Translations under genes and position numbers: made by a program
Part shown: positions 15,956 through 26,804 of the stretch, one piece after another
How the letters are laid out: each line of letters opens with the position of its first letter
Position numbering within the stretch: position 1 is the stretch's first letter
Notes under the pieces: model-generated
Told to the model about the DNA's origin: nothing
Databases searched by the model: none
The model's input: the letters and a program-made list of their open reading frames with translations, nothing else
From: Cerasicoccus sp. TK19100
GTDB lineage: Bacteria; Verrucomicrobiota; Verrucomicrobiia; Opitutales; Cerasicoccaceae
Direction of reading: 5' to 3'
Assembly (NCBI RefSeq): GCF_027257155.1
Contig: NZ_JAPWDU010000010.1
Span: 85,437-149,436 of the forward strand
Length of the DNA: 64,000 bases

Positions 15956-16813
15956 ATGAGTTTTTGGCATGACCGCGCATTGACCGGCACAGGCTGTGTA
16001 TTCTACGGCCTGGCGTTTCTGTTTGCGCTGGCACCACTGATTCGGCGGCGCGAGTATCCGCATGTCATTTTCATGGTCCTGCTGATTGGCGGCTTCATTT
16101 TCCAGAGCTTCGGGTTGTATGTGCGCGGGCTGGAGATACACGCAATCCCGCTGAGCAACACCTTTGAGGTTTTTCAAGTGCTGGCCTGGTTCGCCGTGGG
16201 GCTCAACTTTGTCCTGCGGCAAATGTTTCAGCTCAAGCTGCTCAATTTCTTTTCCTCGGGCTTTGGCTTCGGCCTTTCGCTAATCTCGCTGTCGATCGCC
16301 AGTTGGGATGACCAGGCACCGCCGCTGGAGCTTCCCGGCAGCCCTTGGGTTGGCTTTCATGCGGCGCTGGCGATTTTCAGTTACAGCATTTTTGCCGTCC
16401 TCGCGCTGACCTCGCTCATGTATATGCTCCAGGACCGCGCCCTGAAAAAGATGCAGACCGGCGGCCTCTTCGGCATGCTGCCAGCGATTCGCCAATTGGA
16501 GGTCATTAACACCAAGCTGATCTCGCTCGGCGTGTCCGTGCTCACCGTTGCCGTGGCCATTGGCTTTCTCAACTGGCTGCAGGCACCCCATGCCGTGGGC
16601 TTGGTCAAGCTGACCATCGCCTTGGCCGTCTGGCTGGCCTACCTGTTTGTCTTACTGCAGCGTCGGCGCAACCAACTGGTAGCGCAGAAGTTTGCCAAGA
16701 CCTGTCTCGGTTTGTTCGTCGTGGCCCTGGTTTCCCTGTGGCCGCTTACCCAACGCAGCGCCGCGTACCCAGAAGCCGACGGCGTGGAATTCCTCGACGA
16801 TGCCCGAAAATAA
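15956..16813 (+). CDS. HemX/CcsA-like cytochrome c assembly membrane protein
   Basis: A 285-residue protein with about eight transmembrane helices of the cytochrome c assembly (CcsA/CcmC/HemX) family. Seen are ALPLSNTFEVFQVLAWF-like (IPLSNTFEVFQVLAWF, about 63-78), the equivalent of the family's S(N/L)xE(S)xxF segment, and PWVGFHAALAIFSYSIFAV (about 125-143), where the His lies in the same relative place as a heme-associated His of the family. CcsA proper carries the WWD motif; I do not see a full WWD here, so HemX (a regulator of GluTR level in Bacillus) is the closer analogue. The adjacency to hemA, as in the Bacillus hemAX operon, supports that. The 3' end overlaps hemA by 14 bases. Function beyond family membership is inferred. 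Confidence 0.75.
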   Translation: MSFWHDRALTGTGCVFYGLAFLFALAPLIRRREYPHVIFMVLLIGGFIFQSFGLYVRGLEIHAIPLSNTFEVFQVLAWFAVGLNFVLRQMFQLKLLNFFSSGFGFGLSLISLSIASWDDQAPPLELPGSPWVGFHAALAIFSYSIFAVLALTSLMYMLQDRALKKMQTGGLFGMLPAIRQLEVINTKLISLGVSVLTVAVAIGFLNWLQAPHAVGLVKLTIALAVWLAYLFVLLQRRRNQLVAQKFAKTCLGLFVVALVSLWPLTQRSAAYPEADGVEFLDDARK

Positions 16814-17825
16814 CGGCAAAGCACTATTTGTCCTTGGCAGCTCGCACCGCACGGCGTCCATCGAGGTGCGGGAGCGCCTGGCACTGGATGTTGCCCGCGC
16901 CGAGCAGTTGGCCGAAGATTTGCGCAGCGGCTGCGTCGAGGAATGCCTGATTCTGAATACCTGTAACCGCGTCGAAATTTACGGCGTCACCGACGAGGCC
17001 GACCTGCGCCCCACCCTGCTCAACCAGCTAGCCGCCATGCACGGCATGCCGCTCAACGAACTGGAAAACCACAGCTTCTGGCTCACCGGAGAAGAGGCCG
17101 TGCGCCATGCCTTCGAGGTGGCCTCCGGGCTGGACTCCCAGATGGTCGGCGAGAATGAAATCCTCGGCCAGCTCAAGGATGCCTACGCCAAGGCCAGCGA
17201 TCAGCAGCTTACCGGCCGCGTGCTCAATCGCGTTTTCCAAAAAAGTTTCCAGACGGCCAAATGGATTCGCACCAACACTGGCGTCAGCAAGGGCCAGGTG
17301 AGCATTGGCAACATCGCCACCGAGCTCGCGATCCGCGTTTGCGGCGACTTGGCGGACGTCAATGTTGTCCTGCTGGGCTCAGGCGAAGTCGGCGAAAAGA
17401 CCACGCAAGCGCTCGTTAGCCGCGGTGCCCAGCGCATCGTCGTCGCAGCCCGAAATTTAGAGCGCGCCCGCCTGCTCGCCGAGCAATTCACCGGTGCGGT
17501 CGCGCCCCTGGAAAAGCTGCCGCAGCTCCTGGAGCGGGCAGACATCATTATCGGTGCCACCTCCGCGCCCCAACCGCTGATCACCCGCGACATGCTCAAG
17601 CCGATCATGAAAAAGCGCCCCGCGCAGCCACTGATCGCCATCGACACCGCCCTCCCGCGGGACATCGAGCAGGCCGCGGAAGACGTGACCAACGTCTATC
17701 TCTACAACCTCGACCACCTCGCTCAAATCGCCAACGAAAACCTGCGCGCCCGCGAGGCCGAAGTCGCCACCGCCAAGCAATCCATTCTTGAGCGCGCCAA
17801 GCGCCTCTGGGAAAGCATGCGCTAG
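16800..17825 (+). CDS. hemA: Glutamyl-tRNA reductase, short form lacking the dimerisation domain
   Basis: A 341-residue GluTR, which reduces Glu-tRNA(Glu) to glutamate-1-semialdehyde with NADPH, the first step of C5 tetrapyrrole synthesis. Motifs: GSSHRTASIEVRERL (13-27), CLILNTCNRVEIYG with the thioester-forming Cys C55, SGLDSQMVGENEILGQLKDAY (about 105-125), and a Rossmann NADPH site VVLLGSGEVGEKT (about 178-190). The C-terminus stops at LYNLDHLAQIANENLRAREAEV..., just as the long spinal helix begins, so the about 80-100 residue dimerisation domain of canonical GluTR (about 420 aa) is missing. The frame is open upstream to 16692, but homology starts at the ATG at 16800, overlapping the HemX-like gene by 14 bases. 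No coding continuation was seen after the TAG in any frame. Confidence 0.93.
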   Translation: MPENNGKALFVLGSSHRTASIEVRERLALDVARAEQLAEDLRSGCVEECLILNTCNRVEIYGVTDEADLRPTLLNQLAAMHGMPLNELENHSFWLTGEEAVRHAFEVASGLDSQMVGENEILGQLKDAYAKASDQQLTGRVLNRVFQKSFQTAKWIRTNTGVSKGQVSIGNIATELAIRVCGDLADVNVVLLGSGEVGEKTTQALVSRGAQRIVVAARNLERARLLAEQFTGAVAPLEKLPQLLERADIIIGATSAPQPLITRDMLKPIMKKRPAQPLIAIDTALPRDIEQAAEDVTNVYLYNLDHLAQIANENLRAREAEVATAKQSILERAKRLWESMR

Positions 17826-17954
17826 CGTGGCGGTAGGTAGGTCTCTTTAGAGGCCGACACAGTGGACCTGCCTGGCATGCCTGCCATTGACAACATGCGG
17901 ATGGCTAAAGCCAACCCGCATACACCGACATCGCGAGGCGCGATTTCATCCCCC

Positions 17955-18114
17955 AAAAAGACGCCTAGGTCTTTTCAAAAACAACACCACTGTTGTTACT
18001 CCGACACAGCAGGCTGTGTTGCTCCAACATAGCCACTGTTGCTTCCTAAACACAAGCACTGTTGTTTTGAAAAAGAAGCACTAGGCTTTTCGAAACATAG
18101 CATAGGGCTTTTGA
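17955..18114. repeat. Array A of short palindromic units
   Basis: About seven consecutive imperfect palindromes of 18-22 bases, spaced 20-25 bases apart. Each has a 5-7 base A/C-rich left arm, a 4-8 base centre often containing GCAC or CCAC, and a complementary right arm. Examples are AACAACA-CCAC-TGTTGTT, ACACAG-CAGG-CTGTGT and AAAAGAC-GCCTAG-GTCTTTT. Linkers such as ACTCC and GCTCC join several units. It fills much of the hemA-ctaG gap (17826-18231), which contains no gene. Similar arrays lie at 32831-32990 and 44813-45021. No known repeat class fits. Confidence 0.7.
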
Positions 18115-18135
18115 ATCAAGGTCCGAATAGCCCAC

Positions 18136-18229
18136 TGGAGGGCGATGCTTCGTCATCGCCGAACGTTGCCCCTTGCTTCTTCTAACGCACTATTCATCCG
18201 TGGCGGCGATGACGAAGCATCGCCCTCCA
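18136..18229. repeat. REP-like inverted repeat, copy 1
   Basis: Two perfectly complementary 26-base arms (18136-18161 and 18204-18229) lie with their TGGAGGG ends outward around a 42-base centre. Each arm also folds on itself: GGCGATG pairs with CATCGCC around a 6-base loop. Copies at 32752-32823 and 63824-63904 keep the fold but change paired bases together. It lies between array A and the 3' end of ctaG. Confidence 0.85.
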
Positions 18230-18231
18230 GC

Positions 18232-19053
18232 TCACTCCGCGCTACGCGCCGCACTCGGCAGAGGCACGCCGACCTCATCCGGATTATCCTGCCGATACCA
18301 GGCATAGAAGCACCAGGCGAGCAGCGTCAGCGAGACACCCATGTTGGTGACCTTCATGATCAGGCCGCCCAGAATTTGGTCCTGCAGCGGGCTGAGGTCG
18401 ACCACGCGCGGTGCCCATTCGTAGGTCGGGTAAAGCACGGTTTCCGACAGCGTTAAAAAGCCAAATACCGGCAGTTGCCCGACCATTAGCAGGAACAAAT
18501 ACAGCATGCGCGGCCCGTAGCCAATCGGTGGGAGTAGTTTAGAGGGGCTGATGATCGGCCACCAGGTCATCATCGCCGGGATAAACATCATCCAATGTTC
18601 CAACACGTGGGCAGATTTGTTTTGCAGCGCCAGCTCGTAAAGCGAGGGGATGTGCCACGCGGTGTAGATCACAGTGAACGACAGCCAGGCCACAAACGGA
18701 TGCACCAGCACCTTCACCGGCGCGCGGACCACTTTCGGCGTCAGCAGCCAATCAGCAAGCCACGTCGGCAGGCCCCGGATCAAGAGCGGCGGCACGAGGT
18801 AAACCAGCAACATGTGCTGCACCATGTGGGCGGAAAACAGAAAGCTCTCGCCCCACTGGTCCAGCGGCGAGCCAACCGTCAAATACGCCACAGCCAGGCC
18901 GAGATAAAAGCTCGTCGCCTTCAGCGCATTAAAGCGCTCCCCCGGGGCAATTTTCTCACGCAGCGGCCCCGTCGCCAGGGCGTAAAGCCAGCCAGCGCCA
19001 ATCAACAACAGGAGCAACAGCGGCTCCGTGTGCCAATGCAGGGGAATGGGCAT
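18232..19053 (-). CDS. ctaG: CtaG (caa3-type) cytochrome oxidase assembly protein
   Basis: A 273-residue membrane protein of the caa3-type CtaG family, with about seven transmembrane helices. Typical features are the N-terminal PLHWHTEPLLLLLL, the SPLDQWGESFLFSAHMVQHMLL segment (about 60-80) with the family HMxQH metal-binding-like motif, and further helices with WHIPSLYELALQNKSAHVLEHWMMF (about 130-155). In Bacillus CtaG is needed for an active caa3 oxidase, probably in handling copper for CuA/CuB. It is unrelated to the Cox11-type CtaG. Start: ATG at 19053. It lies near hemH, the HemX-like gene and hemA, consistent with a respiratory and heme gene neighbourhood. A short AT-rich repeat (19056-19086) abuts the start codon, and two small membrane proteins precede it on the same strand. 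Confidence 0.85.
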   Translation of the reverse strand: MPIPLHWHTEPLLLLLLIGAGWLYALATGPLREKIAPGERFNALKATSFYLGLAVAYLTVGSPLDQWGESFLFSAHMVQHMLLVYLVPPLLIRGLPTWLADWLLTPKVVRAPVKVLVHPFVAWLSFTVIYTAWHIPSLYELALQNKSAHVLEHWMMFIPAMMTWWPIISPSKLLPPIGYGPRMLYLFLLMVGQLPVFGFLTLSETVLYPTYEWAPRVVDLSPLQDQILGGLIMKVTNMGVSLTLLAWCFYAWYRQDNPDEVGVPLPSAARSAE

Positions 19054-19055
19054 GA

Positions 19056-19086
19056 GAGATTAAAGTGAGCAAATTAAAGATTAAAG
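19056..19086. repeat. ATTAAAG-type short repeat, copy 1
   Basis: A 31-base sequence of the form GAGATTAAAG-N4-CAAATTAAA-N-ATTAAAG lies immediately upstream of the ctaG start codon. Copies with few changes are at 25053-25083 (after carB) and, inverted, at 27465-27495 (after gltA). Confidence 0.7.
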
Positions 19087-19126
19087 CAACCTGGAGAGTG
19101 TCCAATAATGTGGCACAAGACAGAAG

Positions 19127-19474
19127 CTAAAAATCATCCATGCCTTGCCCAAAGGCCATGCCACCCAGCGTCATCAGCGCCAAAAAAATCGCAAAAAGCA
19201 TCCCTGGAACGAAAAGAACCCAACGCAAATATGAACGGTGAAAGCCAAGAAAGAACACATAACCTTCAACCACCGGTCCCAGCGTAAAGCACACATTCGC
19301 AATCACCGCCAGGACCGGTAAGATAACCAGATAAAAATACGGGGTCACCCAGTCATGCATGCCAAGCAGGAAAAACAGGCTTACACTTTCCAAAACCAGC
19401 ACCCCGTTGTAGACCAGCCGCAGTTTTTCCCACGACAGACATATCGCCTTCAGTTCCTCCTTCATCGTAGACAT
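19127..19474 (-). CDS. Small membrane protein, paralogue of its upstream neighbour
   Basis: A protein of about 115 residues with three to four hydrophobic segments. I do not recognise a named family. It is clearly related to the product of 19474-19815: MKEELKAICLSWEKLRLVYNG here against MKEDYVIILLGWEKRRLVYNG there, and LGPVVEGYVFFLGFHRSYLRW against IGPAMECYLTHRGRDCFWIRR further on. The ATG at 19474 overlaps the upstream TGA by one base (TGATG); an ATG three codons later (19465) would align exactly with the paralogue's start. The conserved charged signature (K/R)LVYNG lies just before the first helix. Position upstream of ctaG suggests a membrane or respiratory role, but that is only context. 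Confidence 0.6.
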   Translation of the reverse strand: MSTMKEELKAICLSWEKLRLVYNGVLVLESVSLFFLLGMHDWVTPYFYLVILPVLAVIANVCFTLGPVVEGYVFFLGFHRSYLRWVLFVPGMLFAIFLALMTLGGMAFGQGMDDF

Positions 19475-19815
19475 CAGTTGAACAGCCACGACTGTAGCGG
19501 AAACGCAAACGAGTGCAGCATGTAGGCGGTCATGGCCATGGACAGCAGCGTGCCGCCCCAGAACATGCCCCGTCGAATCCAGAAACAGTCGCGCCCACGG
19601 TGCGTCAGGTAGCACTCCATTGCCGGGCCTATCAGGTAAAGCAGGTTCGCCGCCAGCGCCAGTACCAGCAGGTTGACCTCAAAAAACTCGCGGCCAAGCT
19701 GCCCCCATAAATTCAGCTGCGTGCACAGCGCCACCGTGATCGCCACCAACAGGCCATTGTAGACCAGTCGGCGCTTCTCCCAACCCAGCAGGATGATCAC
19801 GTAGTCTTCTTTCAC
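19474..19815 (-). CDS. Small membrane protein, paralogue of its downstream neighbour
   Basis: A 113-residue protein with a GTG start and about four hydrophobic segments. No named family is recognised. It shares the N-terminal pattern GWEKRRLVYNGLLVAITV, the central NLLYLIGPAMECYL and the C-terminal helix arrangement with the next gene, so the two are tandem duplicates joined by a one-base stop/start overlap. The ancestral unit looks like a four-helix membrane protein with a conserved Trp-Glu-Lys-x-Arg-Leu-Val-Tyr-Asn-Gly segment ahead of helix 1. The start region faces the divergent HD-domain gene at 19873, and both promoters must lie in 19816-19872. Function unknown. Confidence 0.6.
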   Translation of the reverse strand: MKEDYVIILLGWEKRRLVYNGLLVAITVALCTQLNLWGQLGREFFEVNLLVLALAANLLYLIGPAMECYLTHRGRDCFWIRRGMFWGGTLLSMAMTAYMLHSFAFPLQSWLFN

Positions 19816-19872
19816 GATTTTTGCGACAAAGGCGTTGGCGGTTTGTTCAGCGTCTCTATATCAAATATCACT

Positions 19873-20451
19873 ATGGAGGAAATTACGCGCATACTGGACT
19901 TCATTGTTGAGGTTGAGAAACTGAAAAACGTCCACCGCAAGACGAAGCCCACCGGCCTCGATCGCTACGAGAACTCCGCCGAGCACAGCTGGCACGTGTG
20001 CCTGCTCGCCCTGACCCTGCGCGACCACGCCGACGCCCCCATCGACATCGACCGCGTCATCCGCATGCTCATCATCCACGATTTGGGCGAGATCGACGTG
20101 GGCGACACCATCATCTACGCCAGCGAAGCCCCAGAGCTGAAGGCCGAGGAAGCCGAGGGCGTCAAACGCCTCCTGGCCTACCTGCCCGAGCACCAGGCCG
20201 AGGAATACCTGGCGCTCTGGTATGAGTTCGAGGAGGGCGAGACCGCGGACTCCCGTTACGCCCGCGCCATCGACCGCATCCCACCCATCCTGCAAAACAT
20301 CAATAGCGACGGCCACAGCTGGAAAACCCATAACATCCCGGCCGAGAGCGTCTACGCCGTCAACAGCCGCATCGCCAAAGGCAGCGAGGCCATCTGGGCC
20401 GTTGTCAAAGGCAAGCTCGACCAAGCCAAGGCCGATGGTTTGCTCAAGTAA
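19873..20451 (+). CDS. HD-domain phosphohydrolase (HDDC2/YfbR-like)
   Basis: A 192-residue HD-superfamily protein similar to the HDDC2/YfbR group, metal-dependent 5'-deoxynucleotidases or related phosphohydrolases acting in the cytoplasm. It begins ILDFIVEVEKLKNVHRK, as in that group. The metal ligands are H (NSAEHSWHV, near 37), the HD pair in MLIIHDLGEIDVGD (near 72) and a distal Asp in RAIDRIPPIL (near 137). The frame is open 10 codons upstream, but the first ATG with family-like sequence is at 19873. It is convergent with the histidine kinase gene and divergent from the small membrane pair. Exact nucleotide substrate not deducible. Confidence 0.85.
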   Translation: MEEITRILDFIVEVEKLKNVHRKTKPTGLDRYENSAEHSWHVCLLALTLRDHADAPIDIDRVIRMLIIHDLGEIDVGDTIIYASEAPELKAEEAEGVKRLLAYLPEHQAEEYLALWYEFEEGETADSRYARAIDRIPPILQNINSDGHSWKTHNIPAESVYAVNSRIAKGSEAIWAVVKGKLDQAKADGLLK

Positions 20452-20483
20452 AAAGACCAGCGAGCGCCAGTATCAGCGGTACG

Positions 20484-21623
20484 CTACACCAGCAACTGCG
20501 TGCGCTCCTTACCCGGCTCCTTAGCCTTGAGTGGCAGGCGAATCCTGAAGGTGGTGCCCTCCTTTTCATCGCTCTCAATCCCCACTTCTCCTTCGTGCGC
20601 TTCCACAGCGAGTTTCACGAACGTCAGCCCCATACTCCAGCTGTTTTTGCTTTGAGTTGATTGAAAATCTGACGAGACAAACTCAAAAATCTGTTCTTGC
20701 TTCTCCTCGGGTATCGGGTCTCCCAAATTATTGACTGAAAGCAAGACGCTGTCGCCATCCTGCCGCATCGTTAAGCGTATCCGCTTACCCATAGCGCCGT
20801 AGCGGATGGCGTTGGACACCAGATTATCGATGATGCGGCTCAGGGCTGAGGGGTCAAAAACGCCTTCCAACGGCTCCTCGGGTGCCTCATATTCAATGCG
20901 GTCGTATATCTGTGTGGCATCACGACACGCCATGCTGAAAGTTTTCACGTAATCGCCGGGCTCAAAGTGCATCATGACTCCATCGCCAGCTTCGATGGCC
21001 AGGGTGTCAAGCAAACCGCCCAGCAGGTTGGTGGCGCGCTGCAAGCTATGGATCGCCATATCTTGCATGGGTTTCAGCTCACTCTTGGGCGTATTCTCGT
21101 CGGAGAGCAGATGGAGCGCAGTCGTCGCCACCGTTAACGGACTTCGAATGTCATGCGCCAACGTGCCCAGCAAGGTGCTCTGGACCTCGTCCAAGGCGTG
21201 GGTAAACTCCTCCACCGCGCCCATGATGTTTAAATCGACCACTGTGTTCACCGCCTCAATGCAGTTTGTGCGGTTCGGCAAATCCATGTCCTGGACCATA
21301 TCCGTGATGACATGCTTCAGGAGAAGGTATTCCTGTATGATTTGCTTCGCAGTATATCCGGAAACGGAGGCCCGCTGACGGCCATGTTCCCGACTGTGCA
21401 GAAGATTAAACTTTTTCGCACCAGATACACGCCCCTCCTGGGTTTTAGCGTCATCCAAAATCGCAAGTTGTATATCATCAAGAACCTGAGGCAGGCAATT
21501 GATAAGAGCCAAAGAATGTGCATCGCGAGCAGCAGAAACCTGCTGGCGACATTTTTCAGTCCATTTATTCAGGATTTCGTCACGCCTTTCTTCAATGAAA
21601 CACTCTACTGAATCCATACTCAT
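20484..21623 (-). CDS. Orphan sensor histidine kinase with RsbRD-like N-terminus
   Basis: A soluble protein of about 379 residues. Residues about 1-145 are all-helical (FIEERRDEILNKWTEKCRQQ...) and resemble the RsbRD N-terminal sensor-type domain, without membrane helices. The kinase core has an H-box LGTLAHDIRSPLTVA (near 155), an N-box RIIDNLVSNAIRYG (near 265), a G1 region SVNNLGDPIPEE with Asn instead of the usual Asp-x-Gly start, and a G2 region WSMGLTFVKLAVEAHEG. Such N/PIP variants occur in a common subgroup of kinases. No response regulator is adjacent. The open frame begins with TTG at 21629; I use the ATG at 21623, and another lies at 21617. It ends 32 bases from the convergent HD-domain gene. 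Confidence 0.8.
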   Translation of the reverse strand: MSMDSVECFIEERRDEILNKWTEKCRQQVSAARDAHSLALINCLPQVLDDIQLAILDDAKTQEGRVSGAKKFNLLHSREHGRQRASVSGYTAKQIIQEYLLLKHVITDMVQDMDLPNRTNCIEAVNTVVDLNIMGAVEEFTHALDEVQSTLLGTLAHDIRSPLTVATTALHLLSDENTPKSELKPMQDMAIHSLQRATNLLGGLLDTLAIEAGDGVMMHFEPGDYVKTFSMACRDATQIYDRIEYEAPEEPLEGVFDPSALSRIIDNLVSNAIRYGAMGKRIRLTMRQDGDSVLLSVNNLGDPIPEEKQEQIFEFVSSDFQSTQSKNSWSMGLTFVKLAVEAHEGEVGIESDEKEGTTFRIRLPLKAKEPGKERTQLLV

Positions 21624-21805
21624 AAACAAAAGGGCAGGGCCATTTTTACCAGTTCAAAAATTAAAAAACTTAAGATAACTTGTTAAAATGCGGCTCTTGA
21701 GCGCCGATTTCCCTCCTGGAAGACGATTTCCGCTAAACTAAACTTGCCCCAGGACAATTAGATGCCAAAACTCCGCGAAATTTTGCCCAAATCTAGAACC
21801 CGACT

Positions 21806-25036
<3,231 letters not shown>

Positions 25037-25052
25037 CCGCGCCGCTGGCGCG

Positions 25053-25083
25053 GAGATTAAAGTAAACAAATTAAAAATTAAAG
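25053..25083. repeat. ATTAAAG-type short repeat, copy 2
   Basis: The 31-base GAGATTAAAG-N4-CAAATTAAA-N-ATTAAAG sequence lies between the carB stop and its terminator stem. The same element sits between the gltA stop and the gltA terminator (27465-27495, inverted strand). Confidence 0.7.
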
Positions 25084-25124
25084 TCCGGCTTGGTGGATTG
25101 AATTCTGCCAAGCCGGATTTTTTT
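25084..25124 (+). terminator. Intrinsic terminator of carB
   Basis: A perfect 10-bp stem TCCGGCTTGG (25084-25093) with CCAAGCCGGA (25108-25117), a 14-base loop, and a run of seven T at 25118-25124. It lies 47 bases after the carB stop. Confidence 0.9.
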
Positions 25125-25189
25125 GTGCCGCTTAGCTTTAGCCAGCGAGCCAGCTTGCGTTTATGCATGGAATACACTGACCTGTCCCC

Positions 25190-25666
25190 ATGATCGTTGA
25201 CCACATTTCCAACTGGCAGACTTACTCCCTGGGCGAGGATTGGGAACGGGCCTTTGCTTTTTTGACCGGCATCGGGCCCCACACGCCGGACGGCGAATAC
25301 CCGATTGATGGCGACACGCTTTTTGCCCGCGTGATGACCTACGATACCAAAGCCGCCGACGCACCCGACGCCATTCTCGAAGCACACCGAAAATTTGCCG
25401 ATATCCAAATGTCCCTCGTAGAAGCCGAGCGAATCGCGGTCTATCCTACGCATACGCTTTCGGTCAAGACGCCTTACTCTGCGGAAAAGGATGTGGAATT
25501 TTACCAATACGAAAGCACCGCCAAGCTCCAGCTAACCATGGAGCCCGGAACCTTTGCCCTGCTCCTGCCACAGGATGCCCACATGCCCGCGCTCAATCCC
25601 GGAAATATATCCGTGAGCGTGAAGAAAGTCGTCGTCAAAATCGCGCTCGACCGGCTCGCGCTTTAG
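25190..25666 (+). CDS. YhcH/YjgK/YiaL family protein (TabA-like)
   Basis: A 158-residue protein of the YhcH/YjgK/YiaL (DUF386, EbgC/TabA) family: small cupin-like beta-barrels with a metal site, variously linked to sugar catabolism and biofilm control. Family signatures are the start MIVDHISNWQTY, EAHRKFADIQMSL (about 65-77) with the conserved His and Glu region, and GTFALLLPQDAHMPALN (about 120-136) with PxDxHxP, where conserved residues line the barrel. The last residues KVVVKIAL complete the fold. It is a single gene after the carB terminator. The stop overlaps the convergent peroxiredoxin-like gene by 4 bases. The natural substrate of this family is mostly unknown. Confidence 0.88.
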   Translation: MIVDHISNWQTYSLGEDWERAFAFLTGIGPHTPDGEYPIDGDTLFARVMTYDTKAADAPDAILEAHRKFADIQMSLVEAERIAVYPTHTLSVKTPYSAEKDVEFYQYESTAKLQLTMEPGTFALLLPQDAHMPALNPGNISVSVKKVVVKIALDRLAL

Positions 25667-26226
25667 CCCAACTCCTTCACCTTGGCTAAGGCCTGTTCGA
25701 CTGGCAGGTAATCACCGAGCCGCGCTTCGCGATGCAAAAGCTGGACCCGCTTGGCCGAATCGACAATCAGCACCCCACCCTGCTGCGTCGGATCGCCCTG
25801 CACCGAAGTCTGCAAGTGCCCACGCCCCAGCGCGCGCACCGCATTGAACATTGCCCCCGGGCTGAGCACCGATGCCAGGGAATTCTCCATGCCCAGCACA
25901 TCGTAAAACCGCTTCTCAGGGTCGGTGTAGGCCGCCGCGGGCTGGTCCACCAATCCGGTCTTTTGGACAAACTCGCGCAGTTGCTTGGTGTCCCCATTGC
26001 CAATAAAAATGACGACCGCGCCGGCCGAGGCAAACTCCGCCAAGCGCGGCTTCCACAGCGCCACATGCTCCTGACAAGCCAGGCAGCCGAAGTGCCGCAA
26101 AAACACAAAGACAGTCGGCGAATCAGCAACCAGCGCCCCCACCGACACCCGTTCCCCGTCGGGGGCCAGCAGCTCCAGCGCCGTAATATCGGTGGCTAAG
26201 GTCATTCCATGTTCCACTTCGGCCAT
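25663..26226 (-). CDS. Peroxiredoxin-like AhpC/TSA family protein (PRXL2-type)
   Basis: A 187-residue thioredoxin-fold protein of the AhpC/TSA family, PRXL2 type. After a short beta-segment (LELLAPDGERVSV) comes VFVFLRHFGCLACQEHVALW (about 40-59), with a CxxC at C48 and C51. FIGNGDTKQLREFVQKTG (about 78-95) and AAYTDPEKRFYDVLGME follow, and the last third has QQGGVLIVDSAKRV. Such proteins are thought to be thiol oxidoreductases or peroxidases in the cytoplasm; no signal peptide is visible. The ATG at 26226 is used; an in-frame ATG at 26208 is also possible. It is divergent from the RidA gene and convergent with the YhcH-like gene. Precise activity not known. Confidence 0.8.
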   Translation of the reverse strand: MAEVEHGMTLATDITALELLAPDGERVSVGALVADSPTVFVFLRHFGCLACQEHVALWKPRLAEFASAGAVVIFIGNGDTKQLREFVQKTGLVDQPAAAYTDPEKRFYDVLGMENSLASVLSPGAMFNAVRALGRGHLQTSVQGDPTQQGGVLIVDSAKRVQLLHREARLGDYLPVEQALAKVKELG

Positions 26227-26335
26227 AACGAAACCATACCCACAACGCCCTGATTTTCAACCGCATTCACCACAGACTACACCCCGCTTCACCCTTTTTC
26301 CTTTAATCTTTTTCCTTTTTCCTTTCCATAGCCCC

Positions 26336-26794
26336 ATGTCAATCGAAGCCCGCCTCCAGGAACTTGGTCATGAACTGCCGGCCGCGCCGGCCCCCGCTGG
26401 CAGTTATGTGCCTTTCACCCGCGTGGGCAATGTGCTGCACGTCTCCGGTGCCATCTGCATGCAGAAGGGCGAAATGACCCACACCGGCAAGGTCGGCAAA
26501 CTGCGCGACCTGAAATTCGGCCAGGACGCCGCCGCCGTCTGTGCACTCAATTCGCTCGCCGTGGTGAAGTCCGCCATCGGCAGCCTCGACAAGATCAAGC
26601 AAGTGGTCATGGTCAACGGCTTCGTCAACGCCGACGAAGGCTTCAGTGACAGCCCGGCCGTCATCAACGGCGCATCGGACCTCCTCGTCGCCGCCCTCGG
26701 CGAAAAGGGCAAGCACGCCCGCGCCGCCGTGGCCGTCAGCGGCCTGCCGAAGGACACGACCGTCGAGATCCAGATGATCGTCGAGGTGGAGTAA
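26336..26794 (+). CDS. RidA/YjgF family protein
   Basis: A 152-residue member of the RidA (YjgF/YER057c/UK114) family, whose well-studied members hydrolyse reactive enamine/imine intermediates released by PLP enzymes. This protein belongs to the branch that starts IEARLQELGHELPAAPAPAG and has YVPFTRVGNVLHVSGAICMQ (about 24-43). HARAAVAVSGLPKDTTVEIQ (about 128-147) holds the conserved Arg and the LPxxxxVEI ending. The frame is open upstream to 26192; the ATG at 26336 is where homology begins. It is preceded by a pyrimidine-rich stretch (CTTTAATC and CTTTTTCC repeats). A 630-bp inverted-repeat element starts 10 bases after its stop. Confidence 0.9.
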   Translation: MSIEARLQELGHELPAAPAPAGSYVPFTRVGNVLHVSGAICMQKGEMTHTGKVGKLRDLKFGQDAAAVCALNSLAVVKSAIGSLDKIKQVVMVNGFVNADEGFSDSPAVINGASDLLVAALGEKGKHARAAVAVSGLPKDTTVEIQMIVEVE

Positions 26795-26804
26795 TTCGCC
26801 GGAG

